A stretch of 64,000 nt of DNA from Halomonas llamarensis (GCF_023555005.1 NZ_JAMJPJ010000006.1:1-64000); one strand, 5' to 3'; counted from the first letter of the stretch, positions 10,064 through 20,434 are shown. The notes: generated by a model not told the origin, from the sequence alone. Numbers and translations are program-made.

Positions 10064-10546
10064 ATGCGCATTGGCCACGGCGTTGATGTTCACCGTTTCG
10101 GCCCCGGCGAGCATGTCATGATCGGCGGGGTCAAATTGCCCTTTACTCACGGCTTTGTGGCCCATTCAGACGGCGATGTGCTACTCCACGCACTCTGCGA
10201 TGCGCTGCTTGGCGCCTGTGCGTTGGGCGATATCGGACGCCACTTTCCCGATACCGATGACGCTTGGAAAGGCGCGGATAGCCGCGACTTGCTGCGCCGC
10301 GTGGGGTCTCTGGTAAAGGATGCCGGTTGGGACGTGGCGAACCTGGATACCACTATCATGGCGCAGGCGCCGAAAATGGCACCGCATATTGAGGCTATGC
10401 GCAAGGTCATTGCCAGTGATTTAGCGCTATCGCTTTCACAAGTCAACGTTAAAGCTACCACCACCGAGCGCCTTGGGTTTACTGGCCGCGGGGAAGGCAT
10501 TGCGGCTGAGGCTGTGGTGCTGCTCACGCCGCGGGGCAACCCATGA
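10064..10546 (+). CDS. ispF: IspF, MEcPP synthase
   Basis: Converts CDP-ME 2-phosphate to 2-C-methyl-D-erythritol 2,4-cyclodiphosphate. The protein is 160 residues, as in E. coli. The zinc ligands are visible in [11 protein letters not shown] (Asp and His) and in the His of [17 protein letters not shown]. The signature is followed by [11 protein letters not shown] and the C-terminal [15 protein letters not shown] start at the ATG at 10064, which has an AAGGAG just upstream; an in-frame GTG at 10037 has no such site. The stop overlaps truD (ATGA). Confidence 0.96.
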   Translation: MRIGHGVDVHRFGPGEHVMIGGVKLPFTHGFVAHSDGDVLLHALCDALLGACALGDIGRHFPDTDDAWKGADSRDLLRRVGSLVKDAGWDVANLDTTIMAQAPKMAPHIEAMRKVIASDLALSLSQVNVKATTTERLGFTGRGEGIAAEAVVLLTPRGNP

Positions 10547-11592
10547 ACGGGCTTCCCACTTGGGCGCGCACGCTAGACGCTGCGTTTGGGCCGCCGTTGC
10601 CGGGGCAATATCGCGCCGCCCCCGATGATTTTATCGTCGAGGAGCAGCTTGATTTCACCCCCGAAGCGCACGGCGAGCACCTGTGGCTTTATATCGAAAA
10701 ACGCAATCAGACCACCTTGGACGTGGTGAAGCAGCTCGCGCGGCTGTGCGGCGTCACGCCAAGAGACATGGGTTACTCGGGAATGAAAGACCGCGTGGCG
10801 ATCACCCGGCAGTGGCTGAGTGTTCACTTGCCGGGGCGTGACGCGCCGGTTGACCTCACCGAGCGTTTAGCCGGCGTGGACGTGCGTGTCTTGGCGCAGG
10901 CGCGCCATCCGCGTAAGTTAAAGCGCGGTGTGCATCGCACTAACCGTTTCACCCTACGCCTGAGCGGTGAGGCGGTGGCAAGTGACTGCTTCACCGCCCG
11001 CTGGCAGGCGCTTTGCCATCACGGTGTGGCGAATTACTTCGGCCCGCAGCGCTTTGGCCCCGGCGGGCGTAACCTCGCCCGCGCTGAGGCGGTGTTGGCG
11101 CGCGGCTGGCGCAAACGTGATGATCGTCAAGGAATGCTGCTTTCCAGCGCACGCAGTTTTTTGTTCGATGAAATGTTGAGCGCACGGATTGAAGCAGGCA
11201 GCTGGAACTCGCCGCTAGACGGTGACACGCTGATGCTGGACGGCACGCAGAGTGTATTTCGCACCGATCAGGTCGACCAAACGCTAAAAGCTCGCGCCGA
11301 GGCCTTAGACATACACCCCGCTGGGATACTGTGGGGCGTTGGCTATACGCCGGATGAAACACCCGCGCAGCGCTTTGAGGCCGAGGTGGTCGAGCGCCAC
11401 CCGGTGCTGTGCGATGGGCTTTTGCGTAGCGGTATCAAACCGGCGCGTCGTGCACTGCGGATGCGCCTGGGCGAGCCTGAACTAAAGATTGAGGCGGGCC
11501 ACGCGACGCTTACGTTTTTGCTGCCGCGCGGCGGCTTTGCCACCGCGGTGCTTGGCGAGCTGATCGCGCACCCCGACGTTGCCGGCGGCTAA
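10543..11592 (+). CDS. truD: TruD, tRNA pseudouridine(13) synthase
   Basis: Isomerises U13 of tRNA to pseudouridine. The 349-residue protein carries the catalytic Asp in the [15 protein letters not shown] motif and the family stretches RVGGxxRTNRF-like ([15 protein letters not shown]) and [12 protein letters not shown], with the large TruD-specific insertion after it. It overlaps ispF by four bases and is followed 33 bases later by surE, matching the ispD-ispF-truD-surE order known from Escherichia and Pseudomonas. Confidence 0.95.
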   Translation: MNGLPTWARTLDAAFGPPLPGQYRAAPDDFIVEEQLDFTPEAHGEHLWLYIEKRNQTTLDVVKQLARLCGVTPRDMGYSGMKDRVAITRQWLSVHLPGRDAPVDLTERLAGVDVRVLAQARHPRKLKRGVHRTNRFTLRLSGEAVASDCFTARWQALCHHGVANYFGPQRFGPGGRNLARAEAVLARGWRKRDDRQGMLLSSARSFLFDEMLSARIEAGSWNSPLDGDTLMLDGTQSVFRTDQVDQTLKARAEALDIHPAGILWGVGYTPDETPAQRFEAEVVERHPVLCDGLLRSGIKPARRALRMRLGEPELKIEAGHATLTFLLPRGGFATAVLGELIAHPDVAGG

Positions 11593-11625
11593 CCTAAAAG
11601 TCAGCGGTTGAAACTAAGGAGATAA

Positions 11626-12375
11626 ATGATGCGACGATTGCTGCTTTCCAATGATGACGGCGTCCATGCGCCTGGCTTGCGCGCGCTGTTTGAAGCGCTG
11701 ACGGCGCACGCGAAAGTGCGTGTGGTAGCGCCGGATCGTGACCGCAGCGGGGCGAGTAACTCGCTGACGTTGTCGCGTCCACTGCGCCTGAGCGCGTTAG
11801 ATAATGGATTTTACAGCGTTGATGGCACCCCGGCCGACTGTGTCTACCTCGGCGTCAATGGGGTTTGGGACGAGATGCCCGATGTGGTTATTTCGGGGAT
11901 CAATCACGGCAGCAATCTTGGCGATGACGTGCTCTATTCCGGTACCGTGGCCGCTGCGATGGAGGGGCGCAACTTAGGCATGACAGCGATTGCCATGTCG
12001 CTTTGCGGTGAGCGCTATTTTGAGACCGCCGCAAAAATGGCGGCCACGCTCGTCGGCGCGGCGGATCAGCTCTCGTTGCCACCGCGTACGCTATTGAATG
12101 TTAACGTGCCGGATGTGCCCTGGGAGCAAATTCGCGGGGTTCGGGTCACTCGCCTTGGCTTTCGTGGCCCGGCGGCCAAGCCGCTTGCCACCGAAGACCC
12201 CCGGGGTCGCACGCGCTATTGGATCGCAGCGGTAGGGGCGAATGCCGATGATGGTGAGGATACGGATTTTGCCGCTGTGGAGGCGGGATTTGTCTCCATT
12301 ACGCCGCTGCAGACCGATTTAACCCGCCACCCAGCGCGTGGCGATGTGCAGGACTGGTTGGATGCTTTTGCCTGA
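11626..12375 (+). CDS. surE: SurE, 5'/3'-nucleotidase
   Basis: A metal-dependent nucleotidase and exopolyphosphatase linked to stationary-phase survival. The 249-residue protein opens with the acidic metal site [12 protein letters not shown], followed by [21 protein letters not shown], and has the active-site loop [20 protein letters not shown]. Two ATG codons are adjacent (11626 and 11629); AAGGAG lies upstream of both and the true start could be either. Its 3' end overlaps the next gene, pcm, which supports translational coupling. Confidence 0.95.
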   Translation: MMRRLLLSNDDGVHAPGLRALFEALTAHAKVRVVAPDRDRSGASNSLTLSRPLRLSALDNGFYSVDGTPADCVYLGVNGVWDEMPDVVISGINHGSNLGDDVLYSGTVAAAMEGRNLGMTAIAMSLCGERYFETAAKMAATLVGAADQLSLPPRTLLNVNVPDVPWEQIRGVRVTRLGFRGPAAKPLATEDPRGRTRYWIAAVGANADDGEDTDFAAVEAGFVSITPLQTDLTRHPARGDVQDWLDAFA

Positions 12376-13039
12376 TTTGTCCCCGACGGAGCTTCGCGGT
12401 CGTGGCATGACCTCGCAGCGTACCCGTGATCGAATGGTCGAGCGCATAGCGCATCAGGGCATTCGCGATGAACGGGTGTTGGCGGTGATGGCCGAGGCGC
12501 CACGGCATTTGTTCGTCGATGAGGCACTCGCCCACCGCGCCTACGAAGATACGTCGCTGCCCATTGGCTTTGGGCAGACGCTCTCGCAACCGTTGACCGT
12601 GGCGCGTATGACGGAGCTTACGCTTCGCGAAGCGCCGCGGCGCGTGTTGGAACTCGGCACCGGATCGGGGTATCAAACACTGGTTCTTTCGCGCTTGGTG
12701 CCCGTGCTCTATTCACTTGAGCGTATTGACGCCTTACACCAACGCGCCGCTGCGCGGCTTAGTCGGTTGGACGCAAAAGCGCGTCTTGCGGTTGCAGACG
12801 GCAGTAGCGGTTGGCCACATGCCGCCCCTTTTGATGTCATTTTGCTTACTGCGTGCGCTCAGACGCTGCCCTCGATTCTGCTAGAGCAGCTAAGCGATGG
12901 CGGTGTGCTGATTGCCCCGCTGGAAGACGCCGACGGCACCCAGTGGCTCACACAGGTGCGCCGCGTTGGGCAAGATTACGACAAGCGCCGGCTAGAGCCG
13001 GTGCGGTTTGTTCCCCTGTTGCAAGGAGTGGTGGATTGA
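12362..13039 (+). CDS. pcm: Pcm, protein-L-isoaspartate O-methyltransferase
   Basis: Repairs isoaspartyl damage in proteins with S-adenosylmethionine. The SAM motif [12 protein letters not shown] and the family stretch [10 protein letters not shown]...[17 protein letters not shown] are clear. The start is ambiguous. The ATG at 12362, inside the surE end, gives 225 residues. The ATG at 12407 gives 210 residues beginning MTSQRTR, the first residues of several pseudomonad homologues. I keep the longer form because CAGGA precedes it and a [10 protein letters not shown] context is common. Downstream genes follow without gaps. Confidence 0.93.
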   Translation: MLLPDLSPTELRGRGMTSQRTRDRMVERIAHQGIRDERVLAVMAEAPRHLFVDEALAHRAYEDTSLPIGFGQTLSQPLTVARMTELTLREAPRRVLELGTGSGYQTLVLSRLVPVLYSLERIDALHQRAAARLSRLDAKARLAVADGSSGWPHAAPFDVILLTACAQTLPSILLEQLSDGGVLIAPLEDADGTQWLTQVRRVGQDYDKRRLEPVRFVPLLQGVVD

Positions 13040-14001
13040 AGCGTCACACGTTGGGCCTCTTTTTTAAAGGCGCCGGGATGGGCGCCGCTGATGCGGTGCC
13101 GGGGGTATCAGGCGGGACGATTGCGTTCGTTACCGGCATTTATGAGGAGCTGATTCACACCATTCGCCAGTTTGGCCCGAGTGCCTGGAGCGCCTTTCGC
13201 CAAGAGGGGGTGAAAGGGGTATGGCGCCACTTGAACCTGGTTTTCTTGCTGCCTTTGTTGCTAGGGGTCGCGGTCAGTTTGTTCAGCGTGGCGCACTTGG
13301 CCGTTTGGCTGATGGAGGCGCACCCGCTGTTGCTCAATGGCTTCTTTTTTGGCCTCGTTGCCGCTTCGGCGTTGGTGGTGCACCAGGCGCACCGCGAGTG
13401 GAAAATATGGTATGTACTGCCGTTGGTCGCGGGGCTTTTGATTGCTAAAGCACTGCCGGGGCTGATGCCCCTTGTGCTGATGCTGGGTAATGAGGCGCTG
13501 ATTGTGGCGGTGGCCGGTGCCATTGCGATTAGCGCGATGATACTCCCCGGTGTGTCGGGCAGCTTCTTGCTTCTCACCATGGGGCTTTACGGCACGATTA
13601 TGCAGGCGATACGTGGGTTTGATATAACCGTGATCGCGATTTTTGCGGCCGGTTGCGCCGTTGGGCTTGCGCTCTTTACGCGTCTTTTATCGTGGCTCTT
13701 GCGCCGCCATCACGGCGCTACCATGCAGTTGTTATTAGGTTTTATTGTCGGCTCTTTGCCAGTTCTCTGGCCTTGGCGCGAGCTGGTAAGCTATCAACTT
13801 GGCCCTAATGGGCAGATGATCCCGCTGGCACATCGCTACCTGATGCCGAATGATTATGCGCTACTGATCGGCGGCTCTGCTCAGGTTTGGGGAGTTATCG
13901 TTCTTATGCTAGCGGGGGTAGCGTTGGTTGTCGCACTCAATCGCCATACCAACGGCGCAAACACGACACGTAGCGCTCACGTCAGCGCTGAAAAGGAGTA
14001 A
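13036..14001 (+). CDS. DUF368 (PopT-type) polyprenyl-phosphate transporter
   Basis: A 321-residue multispanning membrane protein of the DUF368 family, recognised from GMGAADAVPGVSGGTIAFVTG near the N-terminus and the second-half repeat SAMILPGVSGSFLLLTMGLYG. Members of this family have been shown to recycle undecaprenyl-phosphate across the inner membrane. The start is a TTG at 13036 that overlaps the pcm stop (TTGA). An AAGGAG lies seven bases upstream, so the non-standard codon is well supported, and coupling to pcm is likely. It sits between pcm and nlpD, eight bases from the latter. The nearby cell-envelope genes (nlpD, alr) fit a role in peptidoglycan precursor supply. Confidence 0.88.
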   Translation: MKRHTLGLFFKGAGMGAADAVPGVSGGTIAFVTGIYEELIHTIRQFGPSAWSAFRQEGVKGVWRHLNLVFLLPLLLGVAVSLFSVAHLAVWLMEAHPLLLNGFFFGLVAASALVVHQAHREWKIWYVLPLVAGLLIAKALPGLMPLVLMLGNEALIVAVAGAIAISAMILPGVSGSFLLLTMGLYGTIMQAIRGFDITVIAIFAAGCAVGLALFTRLLSWLLRRHHGATMQLLLGFIVGSLPVLWPWRELVSYQLGPNGQMIPLAHRYLMPNDYALLIGGSAQVWGVIVLMLAGVALVVALNRHTNGANTTRSAHVSAEKE

Positions 14002-14008
14002 GAATTGC

Positions 14009-15034
14009 ATGCGTAAGGTTTTGATGATGTCGGCACTTGCTCTGGCCGTTGCTGGCTGTGCCAATCAGCCAGACGCTGGCCCGCAAGTGCGTGACCTAAG
14101 CGACGCGCGTCGGGCGGTCGAAAGCACCCCGCAATATACCGTCGAGGCGGGCGATACGCTCTATGGCATTGCGTGGGAACACGACATGGATTATCGCGGC
14201 CTTGCCGCGCTTAATGACATTGTCCCGCCTTACAATATTTACCCTGGCCAAACCATTCAGCTGCGCGAAGGTCAAGTTAGTGACGCGCCAGCGCGACGTG
14301 ACGGTTCGCGCGACTCGCAGGGGGCGGTTGCCACCGGGCTAGGCGCAAATGGCGCTGACGTGGCGCCGGGAGAGCAAGAAATGGATTGGCTATTGCCGGA
14401 TGAGTCGGCGATAGAACGCAATCAGCGCATCAAGGCGGAGCGCGAGGCGGTTCAAGCCGCTGAAAGTGTGGCGGTAGCGCAATCTCAGCAAACGCCAAAC
14501 GGTGAGGCTGAAGTGGCCGCGAAGACCGCTTCCCAACCTAATACCGAGTCAGAACCAGAACCGCAAACCGCTGAACCCGAGTCGAAACCCGAACCACAAG
14601 CCGAGCCTAGCCAAGTGTCGAGCGTGGATCGCAGCGAGAGAACCTATACCCCCGCCGAAACGATAGATTGGCAATGGCCCGTTGAGGGCGAGGTGGTAAG
14701 CGCCTTTAGCGAAGGACAAATTATAACTGCCGGGATTGATATCGCTGGAGAAAAGGGGCAACCTGTCAAAGCAGCAGGGCCAGGAATTGTGGTTTATGCC
14801 GGCAGCGGCGTTCGCGGGTATGGCAACTTGGTGCTACTCAAGCATAACGATGCGTTTCTTACCGCCTATGCACATAACGATAACCTTCGCGTAAGCGAAA
14901 ATGACGTGGTAAAAGCGGGCGAAACGATTGCCACGATGGGCGACAGTGACGCTGAAGACGTGAGGCTGCATTTTGAGGTACGCAAGGATGGTCAACCTCA
15001 GGATCCCCTGAATTTTCTGCCATCACGTAATTAA
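14009..15034 (+). CDS. nlpD: NlpD, LysM/M23 lipoprotein activator of amidase
   Basis: A 341-residue lipoprotein that binds the septal wall and switches on the amidase AmiC. It has a lipobox (LAVAGC, Cys about 15), a LysM domain (about 46-90, [15 protein letters not shown]), a long Glu/Pro-rich linker with repeated PEP-type steps, and a C-terminal M23 domain (about 245-335). The peptidase site is degenerate as expected for NlpD: RLHFEVR lacks the first His of HxH and the metal-binding His before GIDI is absent. AAGGAG precedes the ATG at 14009. The rpoS promoter commonly lies inside this gene in related bacteria; I could not place it here. Confidence 0.93.
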   Translation: MRKVLMMSALALAVAGCANQPDAGPQVRDLSDARRAVESTPQYTVEAGDTLYGIAWEHDMDYRGLAALNDIVPPYNIYPGQTIQLREGQVSDAPARRDGSRDSQGAVATGLGANGADVAPGEQEMDWLLPDESAIERNQRIKAEREAVQAAESVAVAQSQQTPNGEAEVAAKTASQPNTESEPEPQTAEPESKPEPQAEPSQVSSVDRSERTYTPAETIDWQWPVEGEVVSAFSEGQIITAGIDIAGEKGQPVKAAGPGIVVYAGSGVRGYGNLVLLKHNDAFLTAYAHNDNLRVSENDVVKAGETIATMGDSDAEDVRLHFEVRKDGQPQDPLNFLPSRN

Positions 15035-15135
15035 ATCGACGCCTCAATAATGATAAAAGCAAACGCGCCAGCAGCGCGCAACGCTCTTGGCGTTTAGATA
15101 GTGGAACAAAAGGCGAGATAACGGGGGTGGGAACG

Positions 15136-16113
15136 ATGAGTATGCTGGAACGAGAACTACAGGAAGTAGACCTTAGTGCGGCTGAAGAAACGCTAAGTGA
15201 GATAGATAGCGAAGCGGCAGCTGCAGAAGAAGAAGCGTTTGAAAAAGCGCTTGGGCGCGAAGGCCGCCAGCAGCATCAAAGCCTGGATGCCACGCAGATC
15301 TATCTCAATGAAATCGGCTTCTCGCCACTATTAACGCCCGAAGAAGAGGTTCACTACGGCCGCTTAGCGCGCAAAGGTGACCCGCTTGGCCGTTCACGAA
15401 TGATCGAGTCCAACCTGCGTCTGGTGGTAAAGATCGCTCGTCGTTACCTTAACCGCGGCCTGACGCTTCTGGATTTGATCGAAGAGGGTAACTTAGGCCT
15501 CATTCGCGCCGTTGAGAAGTTTGACCCTGAGCGTGGCTTTCGCTTTTCGACGTACGCCACCTGGTGGATACGACAAACGATCGAGCGCGCGCTGATGAAT
15601 CAGACCCGCACGATTCGCTTGCCGATTCACGTGGTTAAAGAGCTTAATATTTACCTGCGGGCCGCGCGGGAGCTGACGCAAAAACTCGACCACGAAGCCA
15701 CGCCCGAAGAGATCGCTGATCATCTGGATAAGCCGGTCGAGACGGTCAAAAAGATGCTTGGGCTCAACGAGCGTGTTTCCTCGGTCGACTACCCTGTAGG
15801 CGGCGATAGCGATAAGCCACTGATCGATACCTTGTCCGATGACGACGACCACGGTCCGGAAGCCTCATTGGTCGATGGCGATGTCAAAGAGCACGTGGAT
15901 GAGTGGCTGGGCGAGTTGACGGAAAAACAGCGCGAAGTGGTCGTGCGCCGCTTCGGTTTGCGTGGCCATGAAGCCGCGACATTGGAAGAAGTCGGGGCGG
16001 AAATCGGCCTCACTCGTGAACGTGTGCGTCAAATTCAAGTGGAAGCCTTGAAGAAGCTGCGGCGTGTACTGGAAAAACAAGGCCTGTCACTGAACGCCAT
16101 TTTTGAAAGCTAA
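15136..16113 (+). CDS. rpoS: RpoS, stationary-phase sigma factor
   Basis: Sigma-38 of the sigma-70 family, 325 residues. Region 1.2 ([21 protein letters not shown]), region 2 ([17 protein letters not shown], then [16 protein letters not shown]), region 3 and region 4 ([31 protein letters not shown]) are complete. The Asp/Glu-rich N-terminus is short, as in RpoS rather than RpoD. I use the ATG at 15136; a GTG nine bases earlier is possible. The 101-base gap after nlpD contains a partial inverted repeat (AAACGC...GCGTTT), a possible leader structure. No terminator is visible before alr. Confidence 0.96.
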   Translation: MSMLERELQEVDLSAAEETLSEIDSEAAAAEEEAFEKALGREGRQQHQSLDATQIYLNEIGFSPLLTPEEEVHYGRLARKGDPLGRSRMIESNLRLVVKIARRYLNRGLTLLDLIEEGNLGLIRAVEKFDPERGFRFSTYATWWIRQTIERALMNQTRTIRLPIHVVKELNIYLRAARELTQKLDHEATPEEIADHLDKPVETVKKMLGLNERVSSVDYPVGGDSDKPLIDTLSDDDDHGPEASLVDGDVKEHVDEWLGELTEKQREVVVRRFGLRGHEAATLEEVGAEIGLTRERVRQIQVEALKKLRRVLEKQGLSLNAIFES

Positions 16114-16145
16114 TGTTAACCCACCGATGATAAGCGAGACCAGGC

Positions 16146-17240
16146 ATGCGCCCGTTGGTAGCTCATATCGACCTGGACGCATTGCGTCATAATTATCGAC
16201 TCGCCTGTTCCTGCGCGCCCCAAAGCCAGGCAGTTGCCGTGATCAAAGCCGATGCTTACGGTCACGGTGCAGTGGCGTGCGCCCAGGCGCTTGAAAGTGA
16301 GGTGCCGGCCTTTGCTGTTGCCTGTATAGAAGAAGCGATGGCGCTGCGTGATGCGGGTATTCAAACGCCGATTGTGCTGCTCGAAGGTATTTTCTCCGCC
16401 GATGAGCTCCCTTATGTGGATAAACACCGGTTATGGATGGCCATTCACAGCCGGTGGCAGCTCGAAGCCCTGCAGGCATTTACGCCGAGCGCGCCAATTC
16501 CCGTTTGGCTTAAGGTTGATTCCGGTATGCACCGGCTGGGGTTTGAGCCCGAGCAGACAGCAAGCGTATGGCGCTCGCTTGAGGCCATGCCGCAGGTGGG
16601 CGCCCTGCACTTGATGAGCCACTTTGCGACAGCTGATGCGACGGATACCGGCTATTTTTCTCAGCAAATGGTCACCATGGAAGCGCTGGCCGCCGAGCTT
16701 GGTGCGCCGCTTTGTCTGGCCAACTCACCAGCAACGCTGGCTCGCCCGCAAGCCCACGGCGCCTGGAATCGCCCTGGCGTTATGCTCTACGGCAGTGATC
16801 CGCTAAAAGCCCCCAACACATTCACGCACCAACTGCAGCCGGTGATGACGCTGCGTTCAGAGATTATCGCTCTGCGCGAGATCAAGGTGGGCGAGTCTGT
16901 TGGCTACGGCGGGCGTTGGCGTGCGGCGCGTCGTTCACGTATTGCGGTGATCGCGGCGGGCTACGGTGACGGCTATGATCGCCACGCCATTGACGGCACA
17001 CCGGTGCTGGTGAATGGTAAGCGAGCCACGCTTGCGGGCAAAGTCTCGATGGATATGCTCACCGTGGATGTCACGGATATCCCCGATGCGGCCATTGGCA
17101 GCGAGATCGTACTTTGGGGCAAAGCGAAAAACGGCGAAGTGCTATCAATCGATGAGGTCGCGCGCCACTGTGACACCATCAGTTATACCCTGCTGACCGG
17201 TGTATTGCCGCGTGTGCCTCGGCGCTATGGTGGCGTTTAG
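16146..17240 (+). CDS. alr: Alr, alanine racemase
   Basis: PLP enzyme making D-alanine for peptidoglycan. The 364-residue length is normal. The PLP-lysine motif is AVIKADAYGHGAV, the second catalytic residue Tyr lies in ESVGYGGRW, and GKVSMDML and DTISYTLLTGVLPRVPR close the fold. It is 32 bases downstream of rpoS with no terminator between, so part of its expression may be read-through from the rpoS transcript. The ribosome site before the ATG is weak. Confidence 0.95.
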   Translation: MRPLVAHIDLDALRHNYRLACSCAPQSQAVAVIKADAYGHGAVACAQALESEVPAFAVACIEEAMALRDAGIQTPIVLLEGIFSADELPYVDKHRLWMAIHSRWQLEALQAFTPSAPIPVWLKVDSGMHRLGFEPEQTASVWRSLEAMPQVGALHLMSHFATADATDTGYFSQQMVTMEALAAELGAPLCLANSPATLARPQAHGAWNRPGVMLYGSDPLKAPNTFTHQLQPVMTLRSEIIALREIKVGESVGYGGRWRAARRSRIAVIAAGYGDGYDRHAIDGTPVLVNGKRATLAGKVSMDMLTVDVTDIPDAAIGSEIVLWGKAKNGEVLSIDEVARHCDTISYTLLTGVLPRVPRRYGGV

Positions 17241-17300
17241 AGCAGGCGTGTAAACGTCACCGAGCGTCAAACTCCCACTATCAAAGACGAATGAAACCGC

Positions 17301-18215
17301 ATGGCGAAATCGCGCTATCCCAACTCCTTTGCCCATCCTCGTTACTGGCCGACATGGCTTGCCATTGGCGCTATGTATGTGGCGGCATGGTTGCCGTGGC
17401 GGGTCAAGCTGTGGCTGGGGAAAGGCATCGGTCTGGCGGCCTGGCGTTTGGCCAAACGGCGCCGATACATTACGGAAACCAATGTAGCGCTCTGTTTTCC
17501 TGATAAAAGCGCTGACGAGCAGCGCCGTTTAGTGAAGGAGACGTTCATTGCCAATGGCATTGGGCTGCTAGAAACCGCGGCGGTTTGGTGTCGCGATGCT
17601 GAAGACTTTCGCCACCGGGTGGCGTGTGTTGGCGAGGAGCATCTTGCCCGCGCCGAGGCGCAAGGCAAAGGCGTTTTGATTGCCGGAGTGCACTTTTCGG
17701 CGCTGGATTTAGGGGGGGCGCTGCATTCGCTGTTTTTTTCTGCCGATGCGGTCTATCGACCGCACAATAATCCATTGTTTGACCGCTTTATGATGCGCGC
17801 ACGTAAGCGTAATTTCGGCCAGTTGATTGATCGTTACGACTTACGCACCGCCGTGCGGCGGATAAAAGCAGGACGTTCGGTTTGGTACTCACCGGATCAA
17901 GATTTTGGCCGAGATGCCAGTGTATTCGCGCCTTTCTTCGGCCAACAGGCCTCAACCATCAAGCTAACGGCAAAAATCGCCCGCTTAACCGACGCGCCTG
18001 TCGTATTGCTGATGTTCCACCGCAATCCGGATAACCGCACTTATACCTTCGAATGGCTACCCGCGCTGGAAGGCTATCCCAGCGGGGATGATGTCGCCGA
18101 TGCCACGCGCGTTAACGCCATTATCGAACAGGCGATTCTTACCCATCCCGAACAATACCTCTGGCTTCATCGACGCTTTAAAACACGCCCCGAAGGCGAA
18201 GCCAAGATTTATTGA
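17301..18215 (+). CDS. lpxL: LpxL/HtrB-family lipid A late acyltransferase
   Basis: A 304-residue membrane-anchored acyltransferase with one N-terminal hydrophobic segment (about 15-35). The family motif H-x4-D/E appears as VHFSALDLGG, followed by AVYRPHNNPLFD, GRSVWYSPDQDFG and the C-terminal YLWLHRRFKTRP. These match enzymes adding a secondary acyl chain to Kdo2-lipid A from acyl-ACP. The LpxL, LpxM and LpxP subtypes cannot be separated by eye. It lies 60 bases after alr and ends at a strong bidirectional terminator. Confidence 0.85.
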   Translation: MAKSRYPNSFAHPRYWPTWLAIGAMYVAAWLPWRVKLWLGKGIGLAAWRLAKRRRYITETNVALCFPDKSADEQRRLVKETFIANGIGLLETAAVWCRDAEDFRHRVACVGEEHLARAEAQGKGVLIAGVHFSALDLGGALHSLFFSADAVYRPHNNPLFDRFMMRARKRNFGQLIDRYDLRTAVRRIKAGRSVWYSPDQDFGRDASVFAPFFGQQASTIKLTAKIARLTDAPVVLLMFHRNPDNRTYTFEWLPALEGYPSGDDVADATRVNAIIEQAILTHPEQYLWLHRRFKTRPEGEAKIY

Positions 18216-18231
18216 GTTCCTACCTACTTGA

Positions 18232-18264
18232 AAAACCGGGCCTGCTGCAGGCCCGGTTTTGTTT
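18232..18264. terminator. Bidirectional Rho-independent terminator
   Basis: A near-ideal hairpin with 13-bp arms (AAAACCGGGCCTG and its complement), a three-base loop and a T-rich tail. It has an A-tract on the other side, so it can stop both the acyltransferase gene on the plus strand and speD on the minus strand, which converge here. Confidence 0.92.
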
Positions 18265-18281
18265 ATCGAGAAGCGCTGACG

Positions 18282-19076
18282 CTAATCCAAGTTGCGCGAA
18301 TAGAAAATTTCGAGCATCTCCTTGCGCAGGCGACTTTCGATATTGCGGGCTTCTTCGAAGGTGATATCGCGCCGTGAGGTGCCGAACAGGTAGTTATCCA
18401 GATCGAAGTCTTTCAGCAGCATTTTGGTGTGGAACATGTTTTCTTGGTACACGTTCACATCAATCATTTGATATTGCTGCTTGGTATCGTCGGCAAGATA
18501 ATCCTGGATCGAGGTGATCTCGTGATCGATGAAGAGTTTCTTGCCGTCAACGTCACGGGTAAAGCCACGTACCCGGTAGTCCGTGGTGACAATGTCAGAA
18601 TCGAAACTGTGAATCAGATAGTTCAGCGCCTTGAGCGGGCTGATATGACCACAAGTCGACACATCGATATCTAACCGGAAGGTGCTAATGCCATTATCCG
18701 GGTGCGATTCCGGGTAGCTGTGCACGGTCACATGGCTCTTATCTAAGTGCGCGACCACGGTTTCCGGCAGCGGGCCAGGGCCGGGCTTAGTTTGGCCGGG
18801 GTCGGCCTCGTCAAGCTCGTGCTCGGCAATCAGGATCGTCACGCTCGCGCCATGAGGCTCATAGTCCTGGCGTGAAATATTGAGCACATGAGCGCCAATG
18901 ATATTGGTCACGTCTTTGAGGATCTGGGTCAGGCGCTCCGCGTTGTAGAGCTCATCGATATAATCGATATAAGCAGATCGCTGCTCTTCGGTTTTGGCGT
19001 AACAGATGTCGTAAATATTGAAGCTCAAGGAGCTTGTCAGGTTGTTAAACCCGTGGAGTCGGAGATTATCTGACAC
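18282..19076 (-). CDS. speD: SpeD, S-adenosylmethionine decarboxylase proenzyme
   Basis: Pyruvoyl enzyme that makes decarboxylated SAM for spermidine synthesis. The 264-residue length equals the E. coli class 1a proenzyme. The self-cleavage site is visible in [15 protein letters not shown] (Lys-Ser bond), with the catalytic Cys in [15 protein letters not shown]. The start is a GTG at 19076 supported by AGGGAGG seven bases upstream. A spermidine synthase partner is not in the window. Confidence 0.95.
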   Translation of the reverse strand: MSDNLRLHGFNNLTSSLSFNIYDICYAKTEEQRSAYIDYIDELYNAERLTQILKDVTNIIGAHVLNISRQDYEPHGASVTILIAEHELDEADPGQTKPGPGPLPETVVAHLDKSHVTVHSYPESHPDNGISTFRLDIDVSTCGHISPLKALNYLIHSFDSDIVTTDYRVRGFTRDVDGKKLFIDHEITSIQDYLADDTKQQYQMIDVNVYQENMFHTKMLLKDFDLDNYLFGTSRRDITFEEARNIESRLRKEMLEIFYSRNLD

Positions 19077-19241
19077 GTCCGAACCTCCCTATGGCGGATG
19101 AAGACACCCCGACGAGCCAGCGCCGGAACCGAGTCCACTTGATATCAGTGGAAAAGCCGTTAAATACGAGCGCGCGTATTATGCCCGGCTGAGGGCAGCG
19201 ATGCATCCGGCCGGGCTATTTTTTTCATCGCGTGGTGGCGG

Positions 19242-19661
19242 CTACGCCTCAACGATTTCGAATGAGTGAGTAATCTCAACGCCACCTTGGCCGAGCATGA
19301 TCAAGGCGCTGCAGTATTTATCCGCGGAGAGCTCAACGGCGCGCTGTACCTGTTTCTCTTTGAGCCCGTGGCCTGAAATCACAAAGTGAACATGAATTTT
19401 GGTAAAGACGGACGGCACGCTATCGGCGCGCTCGGCGTCGAGCTCTGCCACGCAGTCGGTCACATCGGCGCGCGCTTTGTCGAGAATATTGAGAATATCA
19501 AAAGCCGTGCAGCCACCCATACCCATCAGTAGCATTTCCATCGGGCGCGGCCCGGTGTTGCGACCACCGTGGTCGGGCGGGCCGTCAATCACGACGCTAT
19601 GCCCGCTGCCGGATTCCGTCACAAATTGACGCCCATCAGTCCATTTAACCCGTGCTTTCAC
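19242..19661 (-). CDS. OsmC-family protein (YhfA-like)
   Basis: A 139-residue OsmC/Ohr-fold protein. Characteristic features are NTGPRPMEMLLMGMGGCTAFDILNI (first reactive Cys) and the second Cys in SADKYCSALIMLG. OsmC proteins reduce organic peroxides with these two cysteines; the YhfA subgroup has no proven substrate. The start is a GTG with AGGAGAG just upstream. In pseudomonads a similar gene sits next to speD and the crp/vfr regulator; no crp homologue is present here. The 165 bases before speD hold no gene. Confidence 0.85.
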   Translation of the reverse strand: MKARVKWTDGRQFVTESGSGHSVVIDGPPDHGGRNTGPRPMEMLLMGMGGCTAFDILNILDKARADVTDCVAELDAERADSVPSVFTKIHVHFVISGHGLKEKQVQRAVELSADKYCSALIMLGQGGVEITHSFEIVEA

Positions 19662-19768
19662 GTTTCTCTCCTATCTTGTCAGTCTTGCGTCTGGCTGCCG
19701 GTACGTATAGGGCACGCAGCATAGCATTTAATCGCTTTTGTGCGGGCGGGCTTTATGCGTGGCTTGGT

Positions 19769-20434
19769 CTAGACGCTATCGCGAAGCGCGCGATCAAGCG
19801 TTGTAAGTCGCGCGGGAGTGCCTACGTCTACCCATTGGCCGCGAAAGTGCTCACCGCTGACGCGTTCGTCGGCCATCGCCGCTTTGAGCAGCGGTGCCAG
19901 TGCAAAGGCGCCGGGCGCATGCTCAACGACAAGCGCCGGATCCATCACGCTCAAACCCGAAAAGGTGAGCTTAGGTTCCCCGTGGTGGCGAACGCGGCCG
20001 CCGCTCAGCGAAAAGTCGCCTTCGGGGTGGTGCCCCGGGTTATCCACGAGCATGAGATGGGCAAGATCGCCGTTTTTTAGTGCAAGCTGGCTTGGCAGTG
20101 CCTCGCACCACACATCGCCGTTAACCAGCAAAAAAGGCGCCCCGCCCAATAGGGGGAGCGCCTGACGAATACCGCCGCCGGTTTCTAGCGGGGTTGCCTC
20201 GCGGCTGAAATGCAGGCGTAACCCGAACGCTCGGCCGTCGCCTAAGGTGTGCATAATTTGCTCACCGCGGTAGCTAACGTTGATAATGACATCAACAAAG
20301 CCAGCGCGCTTTAAGCGCTCTAAGTGGTGGACAATCAGCGGTTTGCCCGCTACCGGAAGCAGTGGCTTGGGGCAGGTGTCAGTGAGTGGGCGCATGCGTT
20401 TGCCAAGCCCCGCGGCCAGGATCATCGCTTTCAT
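19769..20434 (-). CDS. murU: MurU, N-acetylmuramate alpha-1-phosphate uridylyltransferase
   Basis: A 221-residue nucleotidyltransferase making UDP-MurNAc from MurNAc-1-phosphate in the peptidoglycan recycling shortcut that bypasses the fosfomycin target MurA. The signature MILAAGLGKRMRPLTDTCPKPLLPV, LVNGDVWCEALP and WVDVGTPARL are present (motifs quoted in part). Its ATG overlaps the stop of amgK (ATGA), and pairing with amgK is what distinguishes it from other sugar nucleotidyltransferases. Confidence 0.93.
   Translation of the reverse strand: MKAMILAAGLGKRMRPLTDTCPKPLLPVAGKPLIVHHLERLKRAGFVDVIINVSYRGEQIMHTLGDGRAFGLRLHFSREATPLETGGGIRQALPLLGGAPFLLVNGDVWCEALPSQLALKNGDLAHLMLVDNPGHHPEGDFSLSGGRVRHHGEPKLTFSGLSVMDPALVVEHAPGAFALAPLLKAAMADERVSGEHFRGQWVDVGTPARLTTLDRALRDSV

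Noticed and set aside
19183-19225. GC-rich hairpin followed by seven T residues between speD and the OsmC gene
   Set aside because: The T-run is on the plus strand, where no gene reads through; both neighbours are on the minus strand, where the hairpin lacks a T tail. It is not a terminator for either.
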